Shown in pieces: positions 49,301-59,168 of a stretch of 64,000 bases of DNA. The translations under genes were made by a program, and so were the position numbers. The DNA comes from Siniperca chuatsi. Lineage: Eukaryota > Chordata > Actinopteri > Centrarchiformes > Sinipercidae. The notes under the pieces are model-generated. The model ran no database searches and had not been told where the DNA came from. It saw only the letters and a program-made list of their open reading frames with translations. The DNA lies in the NCBI RefSeq assembly GCF_020085105.1, contig NC_058063.1, positions 14,997,762 through 15,061,761 on the forward strand, in the 5' to 3' direction. Each line of letters starts with the position of its first letter. The stretch's first letter is position 1.

Positions 49301-50412
49301 TCTTCTTGTCTGTCTTTTTCTCTTCATCCAGACGTTGTTCTCTGCAGTAAGCAGTCTTTTCTCTAAGATCTAGGGGAGCATCATCTTCTTTCAGTTCATT
49401 TGTGTTTTCTTGCGTGATGCTGGAATGAGTGCTGTCTTCATATGTAGACAGATATTTCTGTGCCTCTTCATCTCCACTGTTTATCAATTTACTCTGCGTT
49501 GCACAGTCCCCGCCAGTTGTCATGTTTATGTCATGACTTGTTTCTTCGACTGATATGTCAATCTTTACACTTTCTGCATCACCCTCCTCTCCTCTAGCCT
49601 GAAGACTGAGTGCCTCTTTCTTCAAGCTTTTTCTTATCTGTCCCTCATCCTCTTCACTGTGCCCCATCTGTGTGTTTTCGTCATCATCAGGGTCTCTATC
49701 GCTGACATTTCTTTTGTGTTCCACTTCGTCTCCTTTCAGTTCTTCCATAATAATGTCTTCACCCTGTTTGTTTTTCACCTCGCCTGTCAGATCTTCTGAA
49801 TTAGCCTCAACGGGCTGCCGACACTCTGTGGCTTTGAAGTGGAAGAAAAGTGATATATTCAGTAAAGATCTGTATCAGTATCAATATCAGTACAAAATAT
49901 TAAAATTTTCTTGATTGACACCCTGAAACAAGTCTAGATGTCAACATATACTCCCAAGCAATGTAGCCTTGGGGAAATATACTATTCTTTGTATACTTTA
50001 TATGGCTCACCAATCCATTTTTGCATAATATATCTAAATGTATAAAATAAACCACACAGAGCCAATGACAGTGGTCATTTGTGTACGCTACTGCCATAAA
50101 CACACACTGATTCCCTCCACGCATGTTGCCGACAGTAGGCCACATGTTCTTCTTATTACCTCTTGGTTTCTGCTTCTCTGTCTTTGTCTCCTCATCCAGG
50201 CCTTGTTCACAGGAGTATTTCGACTGTTCTCCTACATTTACGGGAGCATCATCCACTTTAGTTTCCTTCATCTCTTCAGACTTGCTGTTTGTGTTTTCTT
50301 GTGTGATGATGGAATGAGTGCTGTCTTCATATGTAGACAGATATTCCTGTTTCTTTTCATCTCTGCTGCTTTTTACTTCACTCTGCGTTGCACAGTCCCC
50401 GCCAGTTGTCAT
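46307..50412 (-). CDS. USP-family deubiquitinase (USP gene 2), short-tail form
   Basis: Twelve exons join in frame: 50160-50412, 49292-49831, 48421-48526, 48083-48192, 47647-47717, 47439-47564, 47246-47341, 46981-47109, 46751-46873, 46604-46641, 46440-46471, 46307-46344 (553 codons plus stop). The first two encode acidic repeat segments homologous to the downstream array. The catalytic domain has YNQGATCYLSSVLQ (Cys box), QQCDAAECLEL, CNIC, VNHMGSLKGGHYTA (His box), YDCNDA (Asp) and a closing VYLLMYR. Four middle exons have the same lengths as in USP gene 1 (71, 126, 96, 129 nt), which supports the model. The exon ending at 46981 appears to use a GC donor (GAG then GCAAGG). The last small exon ends TESQMPCETNS; skipping it would join the array exons in phase. 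Start: ATG at 50412, after an acceptor near 50431. The 48.53-49.29 kb intron holds nothing recognised. Confidence 0.8.
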
Positions 50413-51060
50413 GTTTATGTCAAAACTATGATTGCAAACATAATAAACATTAAACTTGTGTAATACCAGTATGCCAGCGTTGTCACTGTGAGCTTGTTGA
50501 TGTTAACATTTAACTCAAAGCACAGCTGTGTCTAAGTACAGCCTCACAGAGCAGCATAGCAAAACTAATATGTAAAACACTGAAACTAATTTTCCAAGGT
50601 TTTCCTCCCCATGTTTAGGTGTACAGAAAGCAAAAATTCTAAGTTGAATTAATGTAGTGATCACCTGACATCCAATTTGACTTTATAGCCTGCTTTTATT
50701 ATCAGAATTATTTAAGCAGTGTTTAAACACAGAACTACATTAGAACCAGCTGTCTTAACTTTCACTTAACATGAGGAAAACACATAATAAACACTGTACC
50801 TGCATAGTTTTATAAAAGGGCATTCAAACTATTTACAACAGCTTATTTATGGCTGTTTTGCAGAATAAGTCAAAATTAGAGATATAAAGTTAGTGCTTAC
50901 CGGGTTCTGGCGACCATGTAATGAAATCAGTAACGTGGAGTGGACGCTGAATAACACAAAGTCTTACTTTCGTTTGTTTCACAGGCAGCTGATCAGCTGT
51001 CTGCTCTCTACCTAGAGACATGATGATGTTATGAAACTATAGAAAGTAAAGCTCAGAAAC
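50413..51060 (-). promoter_or_regulatory. 5' region and probable first exon of USP gene 2
   Basis: On the minus strand a donor-like CAGAACCCG/GTAAGC lies near 50.90 kb, followed by an intron to the acceptor near 50.43 kb. Upstream, 50.92-51.04 kb is shared with 24.96-25.08 kb at the broken USP. TTTCGTTTGTTTC at 50968-50980 provides an IRF-type AAACGAAA on the minus strand. The first exon boundaries are approximate. Confidence 0.5.
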
Positions 51061-51490
51061 GAAAAGAGGCTCAGCCAACACGTTTGACTGGACTTGGAGT
51101 CCTATGATCCAAAACTGTGATAATCTTAAATATGTTTTTTCTTCCCTGCAGTAGGCCTATACTTAATTTTTATTCCTTATTCAAAACGTATACACTCCTT
51201 CCTGTTTTTGTATCAGTGTGTCAGTACGTGTATCACTGTGGTCATTATTTATGTATCTTGGCAGCAGCAACTGCAGTGTGCTGATAAAGGTTGAGATGTG
51301 AAAGTGAAAATATATCGAAAGAGGGACTTTCTGTAGAATTATTCTTTTTGTGTTCAGCTTTAAACTTTCTTTCTCTGGTCTACTGAAAGTCATATGACTT
51401 CGTGAAAGTAGGCTACGTCCACTTTCGGATTTACAATGATCCAGTGAAGCTGTAAAGTAGTATAAGTGGTAGGTCTGGAAAAAAACAAAT
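51061..51490. other. Spacer upstream of USP gene 2
   Basis: Contains one copy of the CATTATTTATGTATCTTGGCA repeat shared with 25.3 and 25.6 kb (at about 51.24 kb). No exon recognised. Confidence 0.45.
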
Positions 51491-51695
51491 TTCACAGGCG
51501 GGGCATCGTTTGGGTTTACGCCTCTTCTGGGAATCCCGGGGGAACACGGTGTTTTCACGATGGGTGGAAAGCACCTGTGAGAACCCGCAGACTTTGAACA
51601 AGAACCTCCTTCTTGCGGGAAGTTCCAAAAATGTTTTTCAGGCATCAAGAAGCACAGGTCACCATTTTCGATTAGCGGATTACTTTCAAACATGA
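51491..51695. repeat. Third copy of the unknown ~200-bp segment
   Basis: Same block as 26630-26830, also readable on both strands. The 3' part of this block leads directly into the segmental duplication that starts at 51566. Confidence 0.55.
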
Positions 51696-52285
51696 GGTAA
51701 AAAGGTCAGGTGAGGTTAGAGTCAGTAATAAGGAAATGAGTCCATGTTGCTTGTTTTGAAAATATAAGATCAACTCTTTGGACGCAGTTTATCATTCTGC
51801 TCTTGGCTTTGTTACTGGTGATGTGTAAGCACTCATCATTTCATCCTGTATGGAACAGGTGGGTGGTGGCATATGTATTTGTTTATTTACAAGGGTCTTA
51901 TTGGGAAGTTGCCATCTTATACCTCTTCTCTGCTAGTTTGGTCCTCTGGACCATATCATACACGGTCTAATGACGGGCGGCCTCTGCAAGCCCCTCGAGT
52001 TTGTGCTGAACTTGGATGATTGTGCTTTTAGTTTCTGTGCTCCGGCTGTCTGGAACTCTTCACAAAGCACCCTCAAAATGTATCTATGTATGTATGTATC
52101 TAACTATGTTTATATACTTGTTTTAATTAACCGCTTTAATTGTTTAAATTCATTGTTTTCTTTTATCTGTACGCTATCTTTTATTATTTTGTAAATTTTA
52201 ATAATTTAAACTGTTACGACATCATTGTAAATGAGGGCCATAAAGGTAATAATACAATTTTTATTTATAATCAATGTCCATATGC

Positions 52286-52287
<2 letters not shown>

Positions 52288-52321
<34 letters not shown>
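52288..52321. repeat. (CT)17 microsatellite
   Basis: Perfect CT run inside the segmental duplication; two units shorter than the partner at 28339-28376. Confidence 0.95.
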
Positions 52322-52323
<2 letters not shown>

Positions 52324-52861
52324 TTCACATTTATCAAGTGTCAAGTCACCTATTTCACTGTGTGTGATGTTTGGTTGTTTGAGCAGAAAGTCTGATAGTC
52401 TCTTGTTGGATTTTTTAATCTTTGTATTACTTTTAAATTACATTAGCTTAGCTTCATTTTGCATAATGATCATAACTTACTATTTGTCACCCATTCTTAC
52501 ATTACATACATAAGATTTGAAATTGGCTAGACTGCAGCAGCCTGTAGTAGAAAAATAAAGAAACAGCACATTCAGTGACTTTAAAAAGTTTATTTAGTTA
52601 CAGGTTACACTCAGATAAAAACATGGGAAATTAATAATCAATGAATTTAAGTGAGCTTGTAAAGATTTGTTTTGACACTGAAAATAATTTCCATTTGCAC
52701 TGATTGATTCAGTGTTAGGCTATAATACATGAAGGCTATACACATAACATAGGAAATAAAGGAAAGAGGACATCTTATTTGCTCATGTGTTGGGGTGAGC
52801 TGGTTTTGAACACAGATGTTGGTGGTCTCATGGTGGTTTTGTTGAGAGCCTGCTGGCTTCA

Positions 52862-53525
52862 TCAGATGCCTCCGGGCAATCTCAGCACTGTATGAACTGT
52901 GGACATGTGCTGGATCCCACATGATGCCAGAGTGCTCTCTTCCTCCAGCGTCTGGGCTCCGACGACCATCCGCAAGTCATCATCTTAGAGCAAAAGTAAA
53001 AAGTCTGAGCATTATAAAATGTTTAGAATCGTACACAGTAGCCTACAGGCTAAACCTCCAAATTTGTATTTTGTTTTTTGGCGCAAAGATGGCTTGGCTA
53101 AAGGGCGATTTTTAGACATCTGGTCCATTTATAACAACAGCTACAAGGTAGAAAACGTGTTAAATAGAGGATCATTGCTACACCCTCTGAAATCACATTG
53201 AAACATCAAACAGGTGTCCAGAAGTCTTTGCACTTTCAAATCACCATAAAATAACTGAAATACTGACACGACATGTCACGTTTTTTAACTTTAACTTTAA
53301 ACGTAATTTCTAGTTAGATGTCCTGCTGAAAAACTGACAAATGGGACCAAAAACAATCTCCTCAAGGAGGTTTTTAAAAAGCCATTACATACCTGTCTTC
53401 ATTTCTTTATTAACTTTCTTTTTCAGCTCCAGTACAGTGATCTCCTTCAGCTGCTCTTTATTGTTGCACACCTCCAAAATCTTTTCGTCTCCTCGGGGTA
53501 GAATTACGTTGACTTGGATACACAT
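52862..53525 (-). CDS. Ubiquitin-like modifier (Ubl B, same protein as Ubl A)
   Basis: Exons 53393-53525 and 52862-52983, with the same splice sites and phase as Ubl A. The coding exons look identical to Ubl A over all 84 codons, including the HTVLRLPGGI end. The first difference is an 8-bp deletion just after the stop codon. Divergent from RBR gene 3 with 209 bp between start codons. Function as for Ubl A: a presumed modifier whose terminal Ile must be clipped to expose Gly-Gly. Confidence 0.8.
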
Positions 53526-53734
53526 GTTGCAGCTAAGCCTGTGCAGAGGACTGTGTGCAGTATTGTTTATTCAGCAATATACAGAAACTGAAACTTCAGT
53601 CAGATAAATAGGCTACATTACGTCACATACACGTGAACTAACAACCACATGACTTCATGGAAATTAACAGCGAAAGAAACGAAATCCCTCATAGCCCTGG
53701 TGTTTAGTTTGAGTACATATTACATTTAGTCAAG
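53526..53734. promoter_or_regulatory. Compact bidirectional promoter, Ubl B / RBR gene 3
   Basis: Duplicate of 29587-29795, with the ISRE GAAACTGAAACT at 53584-53595 and the IRF-type GAAAGAAACGAAA at 53672-53684 both intact. Same 209-bp spacing between start codons. Confidence 0.75.
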
Positions 53735-55139
53735 ATGGGCAGCAATGTGACAACTGAACAGAGGAATAACTCCGGACAGCAGAGCAGCAATATGACAACT
53801 GAACAGAGGAATAACTCCGGACAGCAGAGCAGCAATATGACAACTGAACAGGAGAAGTGTTATGACCCTCAAGACACAACACTTGTATTTGTAGAAGGAG
53901 ATGATGATTTAGACTGTAAGTAGCTAAATGTCACATTAACAAGCATTAGTCCTAAAAAAATATGATTATGAGCTTCTGCTGTGACTTAATTTTACATATT
54001 TTAAGTGTGTAGTTCTTAATTATAGCTTATAACACTTCTCGCATCTCCCCTTATTTGTATGTGTCTCATAGTTGAGTACAATGACTTCAAGTCTCTCAGA
54101 GCAAAGATGTCCTGTGGTCATGCTGTCACTCCGATGTCTCTCACCAACTGGTGTCGCAGGTTGCTGGAAAAGGTAGGCTGTTTACATCACCTTCATCATG
54201 AAATTCAAAGATGTTTAGTTACTAAAAATAGTCATTTGATAGGAAAAATATAGTTTTAATAGTAAAAAATGACAGAATGTGACTCATCAGCTGACAGAAG
54301 AAACTAACTGAATGAAGAAATTGATGTTAGCAGTTAATCATAAAAGCAGTAGCAGGCTGGCAGATGCTCTCGACTTTTTTCACACATAAAGGTTTTTCTT
54401 TGATTTTCTTTTTTATATCTAAGGGTGAGTGCAGATTTGTGTGTGGCCAAACTAACTGTGATGCTGAGTGGCCATATGAGGAGGTGTGTAAAATGGCTCT
54501 TCTAACCAAAGAAGAAATGAAGTACTTTGAAAAGAAACTGCTCAGTAATGCTGCCAAGGATTACTTGAATGTCAAAATAGTAAGTATCTACTGTATACTA
54601 CACTATTCACAAAAAATGTTGTGCATGCAAATGCAAGGGGGAATATAAAAATCTTTCATTCTGTTAATATAACTTTCACTTAACAGTGTCCTGGCTGCAA
54701 GTCTCGTGTGGTGAGAACTGATCTCCGTGATCTGAGCGTCAAATGCACAGTGTGCACAGCTGAGAAAAAGAGGACTTATATGTTCTGCTGGCAGTGTTTG
54801 AGGGAATGGAAAGGTCCGGCTCCACGTTCGGACCGCTGTGAAAATGATGGCTGCATCAATCAGCCACTAGAAACGCTGAGAAACTGTCCAGATATCATAT
54901 TTGAGTCTGTGAAGGGGGTCACTGGCTGTCCCTGCATCCGTGCCTGTCCCACCTGTGGTTTTCTGGTGGAGCATAACAAAACTCAATGTAAAACCATCGT
55001 CTGTCCTCGTTGTAAGGTGAAGTTCTGTTTTGTGTGTCTAAAGTTTACTAAAGAGTGCCTGCTGGTAAACGCATACAGACTTTGCTCCAGTGGTGTAGCA
55101 CCTAGACAGACCTCTATACCCGTGTGGCAGAGGAAATAA
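53735..55139 (+). CDS. RBR-type E3 ubiquitin ligase-like protein (RBR gene 3)
   Basis: Exons 53735-53915, 54072-54172, 54424-54579, 54687-55139 (296 codons plus stop). The N-terminus has one more copy than RBR gene 2 of a 15-residue unit (TTEQRNNSGQQSSN plus one residue, 45 bp). RING1-like, BRcat and Rcat regions as in RBR gene 2, with the presumed catalytic Cys247 in TQCKTI. A Cys in the BRcat region is replaced (LSVKC for LCVKC), but the neighbouring CTVC pair remains. The region after Rcat (KFTKECLLVNAYR) differs completely from the LTEE repeats of RBR gene 2 although introns and flanks are nearly identical. Ends in the shared APRQTSIPVWQRK. A functional RBR-type ligase is inferred. Confidence 0.85.
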
Positions 55140-55171
55140 TTCTGTTGATTTAACATTGTGATCTCAAGAAA

Positions 55172-55560
55172 TACAAATGCACATTTGTACCTTATTTTTA
55201 TTGTTCTTCATAATGCCAATTATGTTACTCAGACAGGAACTCAGCCCCATACCAGCTTTCAATAACAGTTAGAGCCTGATGTCTTTTTTGTACTTATACT
55301 AAAATTTGGAACAATATCTCACCACATGATTATAATGTCCTTTTCTCCACAGTTGAAACATTTACAGGCATTTTCTTCTTCAAAATCAAAATTGTAGTTA
55401 TTAACATGTCTTAAGACACTTCTAATATTTGAAACTCTGTTTATTCTGTTTTTGTGAGAATCATTTTGCTTTAGCTTCTTTAATGTTATCTCATTGTTGC
55501 AGTTTTTGTAATTTTTATAATATCTTTATTCAATCTGTTAATTTCACATTTCACTGTTTT
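55172..55560. other. RBR gene 3 downstream spacer
   Basis: AT-rich, diverges from the RBR gene 2 flank after 55171. No feature recognised apart from a short AT repeat just beyond, at about 55568-55582. Confidence 0.45.
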
Positions 55561-56230
55561 ATCATTATATATATATATATATAATCAACTCCAGGCATTC
55601 AGCTGCATCACATTGTTGAAAAACTGCAAAAGGATACATTAAACTGAATCTAATATATTAATTTCATCAAAGCATCTTTAATTTACTACTGATATGTGAC
55701 TTTCTTATTGATTGCCCCTTGCTATTTGAATATTTTTTTTCTTATTTATTACTGTCCAGCTTACCATTTTGAATCTCCAAATATTGCTGTGATAGTTTCT
55801 GTTTTGCATGTTTTTCCCTTCAGTCCTTTAAAGATTTTTTTCTCTGCTGAAGATGTGTTTGTAATTCTGGATCCAACCTTTAGGGAGAGAGTAGTTCCTC
55901 AGTGAATAGTATTTACTTCCTGTCTTTATATGCTCACTTAATATGCTTTGTAAGTTTGAAACACCCAAACAGATGAATCATGTTATAATACAATGTTTCC
56001 TGTTAATATTTTACATTGTCTTGGATCTCTGTTGTCGTGAAGAGAACTTGCAGGACACTGTGGAGGTAACATGTGGCTCCCTGATTATACAGGCCATAAT
56101 GACGCTGACGATGAGTCACTTACAAGAAAGAAAAACACAGTGTCATTACACCAAACAAGGTTTATATTCCATGGCTCACCAGTTACATCTCAGAGAATAG
56201 AGTACTTACTTGATTGCTCCATATATCTTG
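55561..56230 (-). pseudogene. Second broken USP copy
   Basis: Minus-strand remains of the USP gene 2 type: the Cys-box exon near 56.01-56.12 kb (RHYGLYNQGATCYLHSVLQ), eroded linker sequence near 55.73-55.88 kb with disrupted frame, and part of the CDAAECLEL exon flank near 55.59-55.63 kb. Everything encoding the zinc-ribbon, His box and closing block is absent. It sits head-to-head with Ubl C, occupying the place a live USP has beside RBR gene 1. Confidence 0.75.
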
Positions 56231-56354
56231 TCCTTTGTGCAGCAGATGCACTGCCTGATGTCCAACGAAAATTAATTATTGTCAAAGAATTGGAGATTTG
56301 AAGATTAAGATCTCAATGCTTCTTCCACCACTGCTTCACTATATTGAAGCTCAG

Positions 56355-56909
56355 CACAAACACACAAACACAGCCGTGAGTGAAATCACAGTTAAGTAAA
56401 CACAAATAGTAACCAGCGAAAGCAGCTGCTGTGTTTGGGTGTTATGGAAACACATGCAGCCTCTCAGTCCTCCATTACCCAGCGCCTCCGAACAGGTTTT
56501 AAAAATGATAAAAGTAAGCTTCAAAAATAAACCCATTGTAAAGTGACACACGTACACTATAACTCATAAGGTCCGATTACACACGATGATTGTTTGGGTA
56601 TGTACACTTACATGGGAGGGTAAAACACGAGAATACTCACTGCGCAGCCTATCTGATTATCCGACGGACTCCTGCAAACTTCTTTCACTTTCGATACCAG
56701 CGAGAGGTCGAAGGAGGAAGGAAACACACACAAACCCCTGGACTCACAGCAGAAATTACGCACAGACCCTGAAGACGTCACCCAAATCACCGAGTATTGA
56801 ATTAGAGCGAGATATTCCTCCAGAGTTGTGTAGCTTCAGGTGCTGCTGTAGTGCAAGAATAAACTGAACGTCTTTAAAAAGCTAAAGAGAGACACACTGT
56901 GCCACCGAG
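56355..56909. promoter_or_regulatory. Duplicated USP/RBR promoter and non-coding exon driving Ubl C
   Basis: Nearly identical to 19.10-19.65 kb, including the ISRE core GAAAGTGAAA (minus) at 56683-56692 and the splice donor after 56909. Here the plus-strand exon leads into the Ubl C coding exons instead of an RBR gene, so the modifier appears to have taken over the ligase's promoter and 5' exon. Confidence 0.7.
56683..56692 (-). promoter_or_regulatory. ISRE core (GAAAGTGAAA)
   Basis: TTTCACTTTC on the plus strand; copy of the element at 19423-19432. Confidence 0.65.
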
Positions 56910-56945
56910 GTAAGACATAACTTCCTCTTCTAAATCTGCTGTTAA

Positions 56946-57212
56946 AGCTAGGGTAGGCAATGTATTTCAGATGCATTTTTTATTATATTTGTTGATATTC
57001 TCTTTTACATCCCGACAGCAATCAATTAATCAAATGCTCTGAAAGAAATGCGGTATCTGTGTCTGTTGCAGGCCTGTAATAAGCTATCTACCCTAAAGCT
57101 ATCTGCGCGCACTGCCCGTGTACTCATTGCGATAAAAATGTGTTTTAAGGGAGTGGTTCTTTCAAAATGTAGCTGTCTCTTGCTAGTTTCCCCAACGTTG
57201 CCTACCCTGGCT
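56946..57212. mobile_element. 267-bp MITE with TTAA target duplication
   Basis: Ends AGCTAGGGTAGGCAA and TTGCCTACCCTGGCT are near-perfect inverted repeats, each bordered by TTAA (56942-56945 and 57213-57216). The matching intron at 19681-19700 has the empty site with one TTAA, followed in both by TATGTGCC. TTAA duplication points to a piggyBac-mobilised MITE. Confidence 0.8.
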
Positions 57213-57216
57213 TTAA

Positions 57217-58133
57217 TATGTGCCCGTTTAAAGACCGAGGGAGGTTTCATTCTTCACTAGGTGAGCTGCTCTGAGAGACTTAGTCATGACCCAAAACTAA
57301 GAGACACACACAAACCAGAAGGGCTGCTAAGTATTATAAGCTATAATTAAGTAGGCCTACTACATACTTAAAAGTATTTAAAAACAAGTCATAGGTAGCA
57401 TAGGCTTATATCCACTTGGTGCAAATACATACAAGACAACCAAATAGGTATACAAATTGGTTGTGTGTATTTGCAGCGCGTTTTCTAAATGCTGGACATG
57501 TGTTGTCAAATTGATGAAGATGTTTTCTTAATTAGTGTTTTGTCTATTTGCATGTTTTCTTACGTTGCAGTGCGTTGAGCTCTCTCGGCCACTGTTCTCA
57601 GGTGTCCACCATGGGACCTTATTTCGCAAAATAAATAAAATTGAATTGTGCCATGAATTACACTGAACTGACTAAATCTGGTGCTTGTGGAGAGAGAAAG
57701 TCATGACACCACTTGCGCGACTTTCGGGTGTGTAGTCTTTCTAATTATGTATTCAGTCTTTCACTTCAACAGTTTTACGACAAACTGCGACTTTCTTGAC
57801 TTGCAAAATTATCTTTTAAATTGACAAACATCATCTGTGTAATTCATGGCAAAATTCAAACGGGATCAAAAAATTATTTGTCTCTCGCCGTCGACTACTG
57901 TACATTTTTTTCGAAATAAGGTCCCGTGGTGGTCCACCGGACTTTGCCTCTATTCATTTCACGTCATTCTTATTGACCCTATATGTGACGCATGCAAGCC
58001 ATACAAAACCCCCATCAGATATCATTTATTTATCTACAACCTAAAGTTTTAGTTTATGTACCTGAATAAACAAGTGTGAAGAGCACTTCTTACAGTCCTC
58101 ACTTTGGTCTCATTGTACAGGCTTAACTGCAAA
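57217..58133 (+). other. First intron of Ubl C
   Basis: Intron between the non-coding exon (donor after 56909) and the coding exon (acceptor TTGTACAG at 58113-58120). Only the first part resembles the RBR gene 1 intron. About 57.57-57.63 and 57.88-57.93 kb contain inverted GGTCCCA/TGGGACC-type phrases (CCATGGGACCTTATTTCG and CGAAATAAGGTCCCGTGG), a possible further inverted-repeat element. Confidence 0.5.
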
Positions 58134-59168
58134 ATGGTAATCCAAGTCAAAGTAGCTGGACTCAGACCAGAGATAACGACCATCACGCTGTGCGACAATG
58201 AAGAGCAGCTGAAGAAGATCACTGTACTGCAGTTAAAAGAGAAAATTACTGAAGAACTAAAGATAAGTATGTATATTGGCTCTTTTTTACCTCTTTAAGG
58301 AGACTGTTTTTGGTCCAGTTTGTTTGTTTATTAGCAGAACATGTAACTATAAATATGTTCATATTGGACGATTCTGAAGCGCACGATTTCTGTTCAGTGC
58401 CAGCACTGAGCCAATGCAGAAAGCACTGTGCGCTTTAATGTCCTTGATTTGCAGAATCGTCCAATATCAAAGTTCTGTCTGCAGCTTACCAATTAATGTC
58501 GTTATTTTCTTATGAACCATTGAACTTAGGCCTACTGACTTAAAACAATGACAGGTAATTGTCTATCTATTATCTCCGTATCCAGATTATATTTTTTCTA
58601 GCCTACAATTAAAGTAATAAACACAGAGTGTATTAGTATTAGGAGTTCCTCAGTGTTTGAGTCCTTTTATTTTTGGGTGATTTGAAATACGTCTGGGTAA
58701 ATTTCAATAAAAATAAGTTTAAGATGTTTTTTAGATCTCTACATCTAACCGATTTTACATATCGACTAACCCTTGTTTCAACGTGCTTTCAGAGAGTCTG
58801 ACAATGATGCATCTTTTTTTAACTCTTTTTCTACCTTGTAGCTGTTATAAATGTGCCAGACAACAAAAAATCGCCCTTTAACCCAGCCATCTTTTCATCA
58901 CAACAAATCAAAAACATATTTGCATGTTTAGCCTGAAGGCTACAAGTCCTAAATCAAGAAAAGTAAAGATAGGTATAGCTAAGTGTAAGATAGTAAATAT
59001 TTTATAATGCTTAAGTTTAACTATTTTATTCTGCTTGAAGGTTTCGAATACCGGATCATCTTCGCAGACCTTCAGCTGGATGAACATGAACTTCTGGTAT
59101 CTTATGGGATCCAGCACATGTCTATCCTTTACGTGATTCGAAGAGTACTGGGGGGGGTGGGGGGGTGA
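58134..59168 (+). CDS. Divergent ubiquitin-like modifier (Ubl C)
   Basis: Coding exons 58134-58266 and 59041-59168 give 86 residues, with the intron at the same codon and phase as Ubl A/B. It starts MVIQVKVAGL; YRIIFADLQLDEHELL matches the ubiquitin block around I44 (RLIFAGKQLEDG). The end, SILYVIRRVLGGVGG, aligns with ubiquitin STLHLVLRLRGG: R72, G75 and G76 are kept, L73 is Val, R74 is Leu, and VGG follows. It could be conjugated through the final GG or through GG76 after removal of VGG. The last codons are two runs of seven G separated by one T, prone to slippage. It lies behind the promoter copy at 56.4-56.9 kb. A conjugatable role is inferred; no named orthologue recognised. Confidence 0.8.
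58361..58467. repeat. 107-bp hairpin-forming inverted repeat
   Basis: Perfect 16-bp ends, ATATTGGACGATTCTG at 58361-58376 and its reverse complement at 58452-58467, with weaker pairing inside (GAAGCGCAC and GTGCGCTTTA). It lies in the intron of Ubl C. It may be a small MITE; target duplication not clear. Confidence 0.7.

Larger units (their letters stand above)
51566..55171. repeat. Segmental duplication, copy 2 (Ubl + RBR)
   Basis: Partner of 27617-31240. Near identity extends through introns and intergenic sequence, so the duplication is recent or homogenised by gene conversion. Confidence 0.9.

Noticed and set aside
36533-50463. Repeated plus-strand open frames of about 134, 80 and 64 codons in every array unit
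   Set aside because: They lie antisense to the minus-strand exons and introns, repeat only because the DNA repeats, cross the inferred splice sites and show no domain. Treated as shadows.
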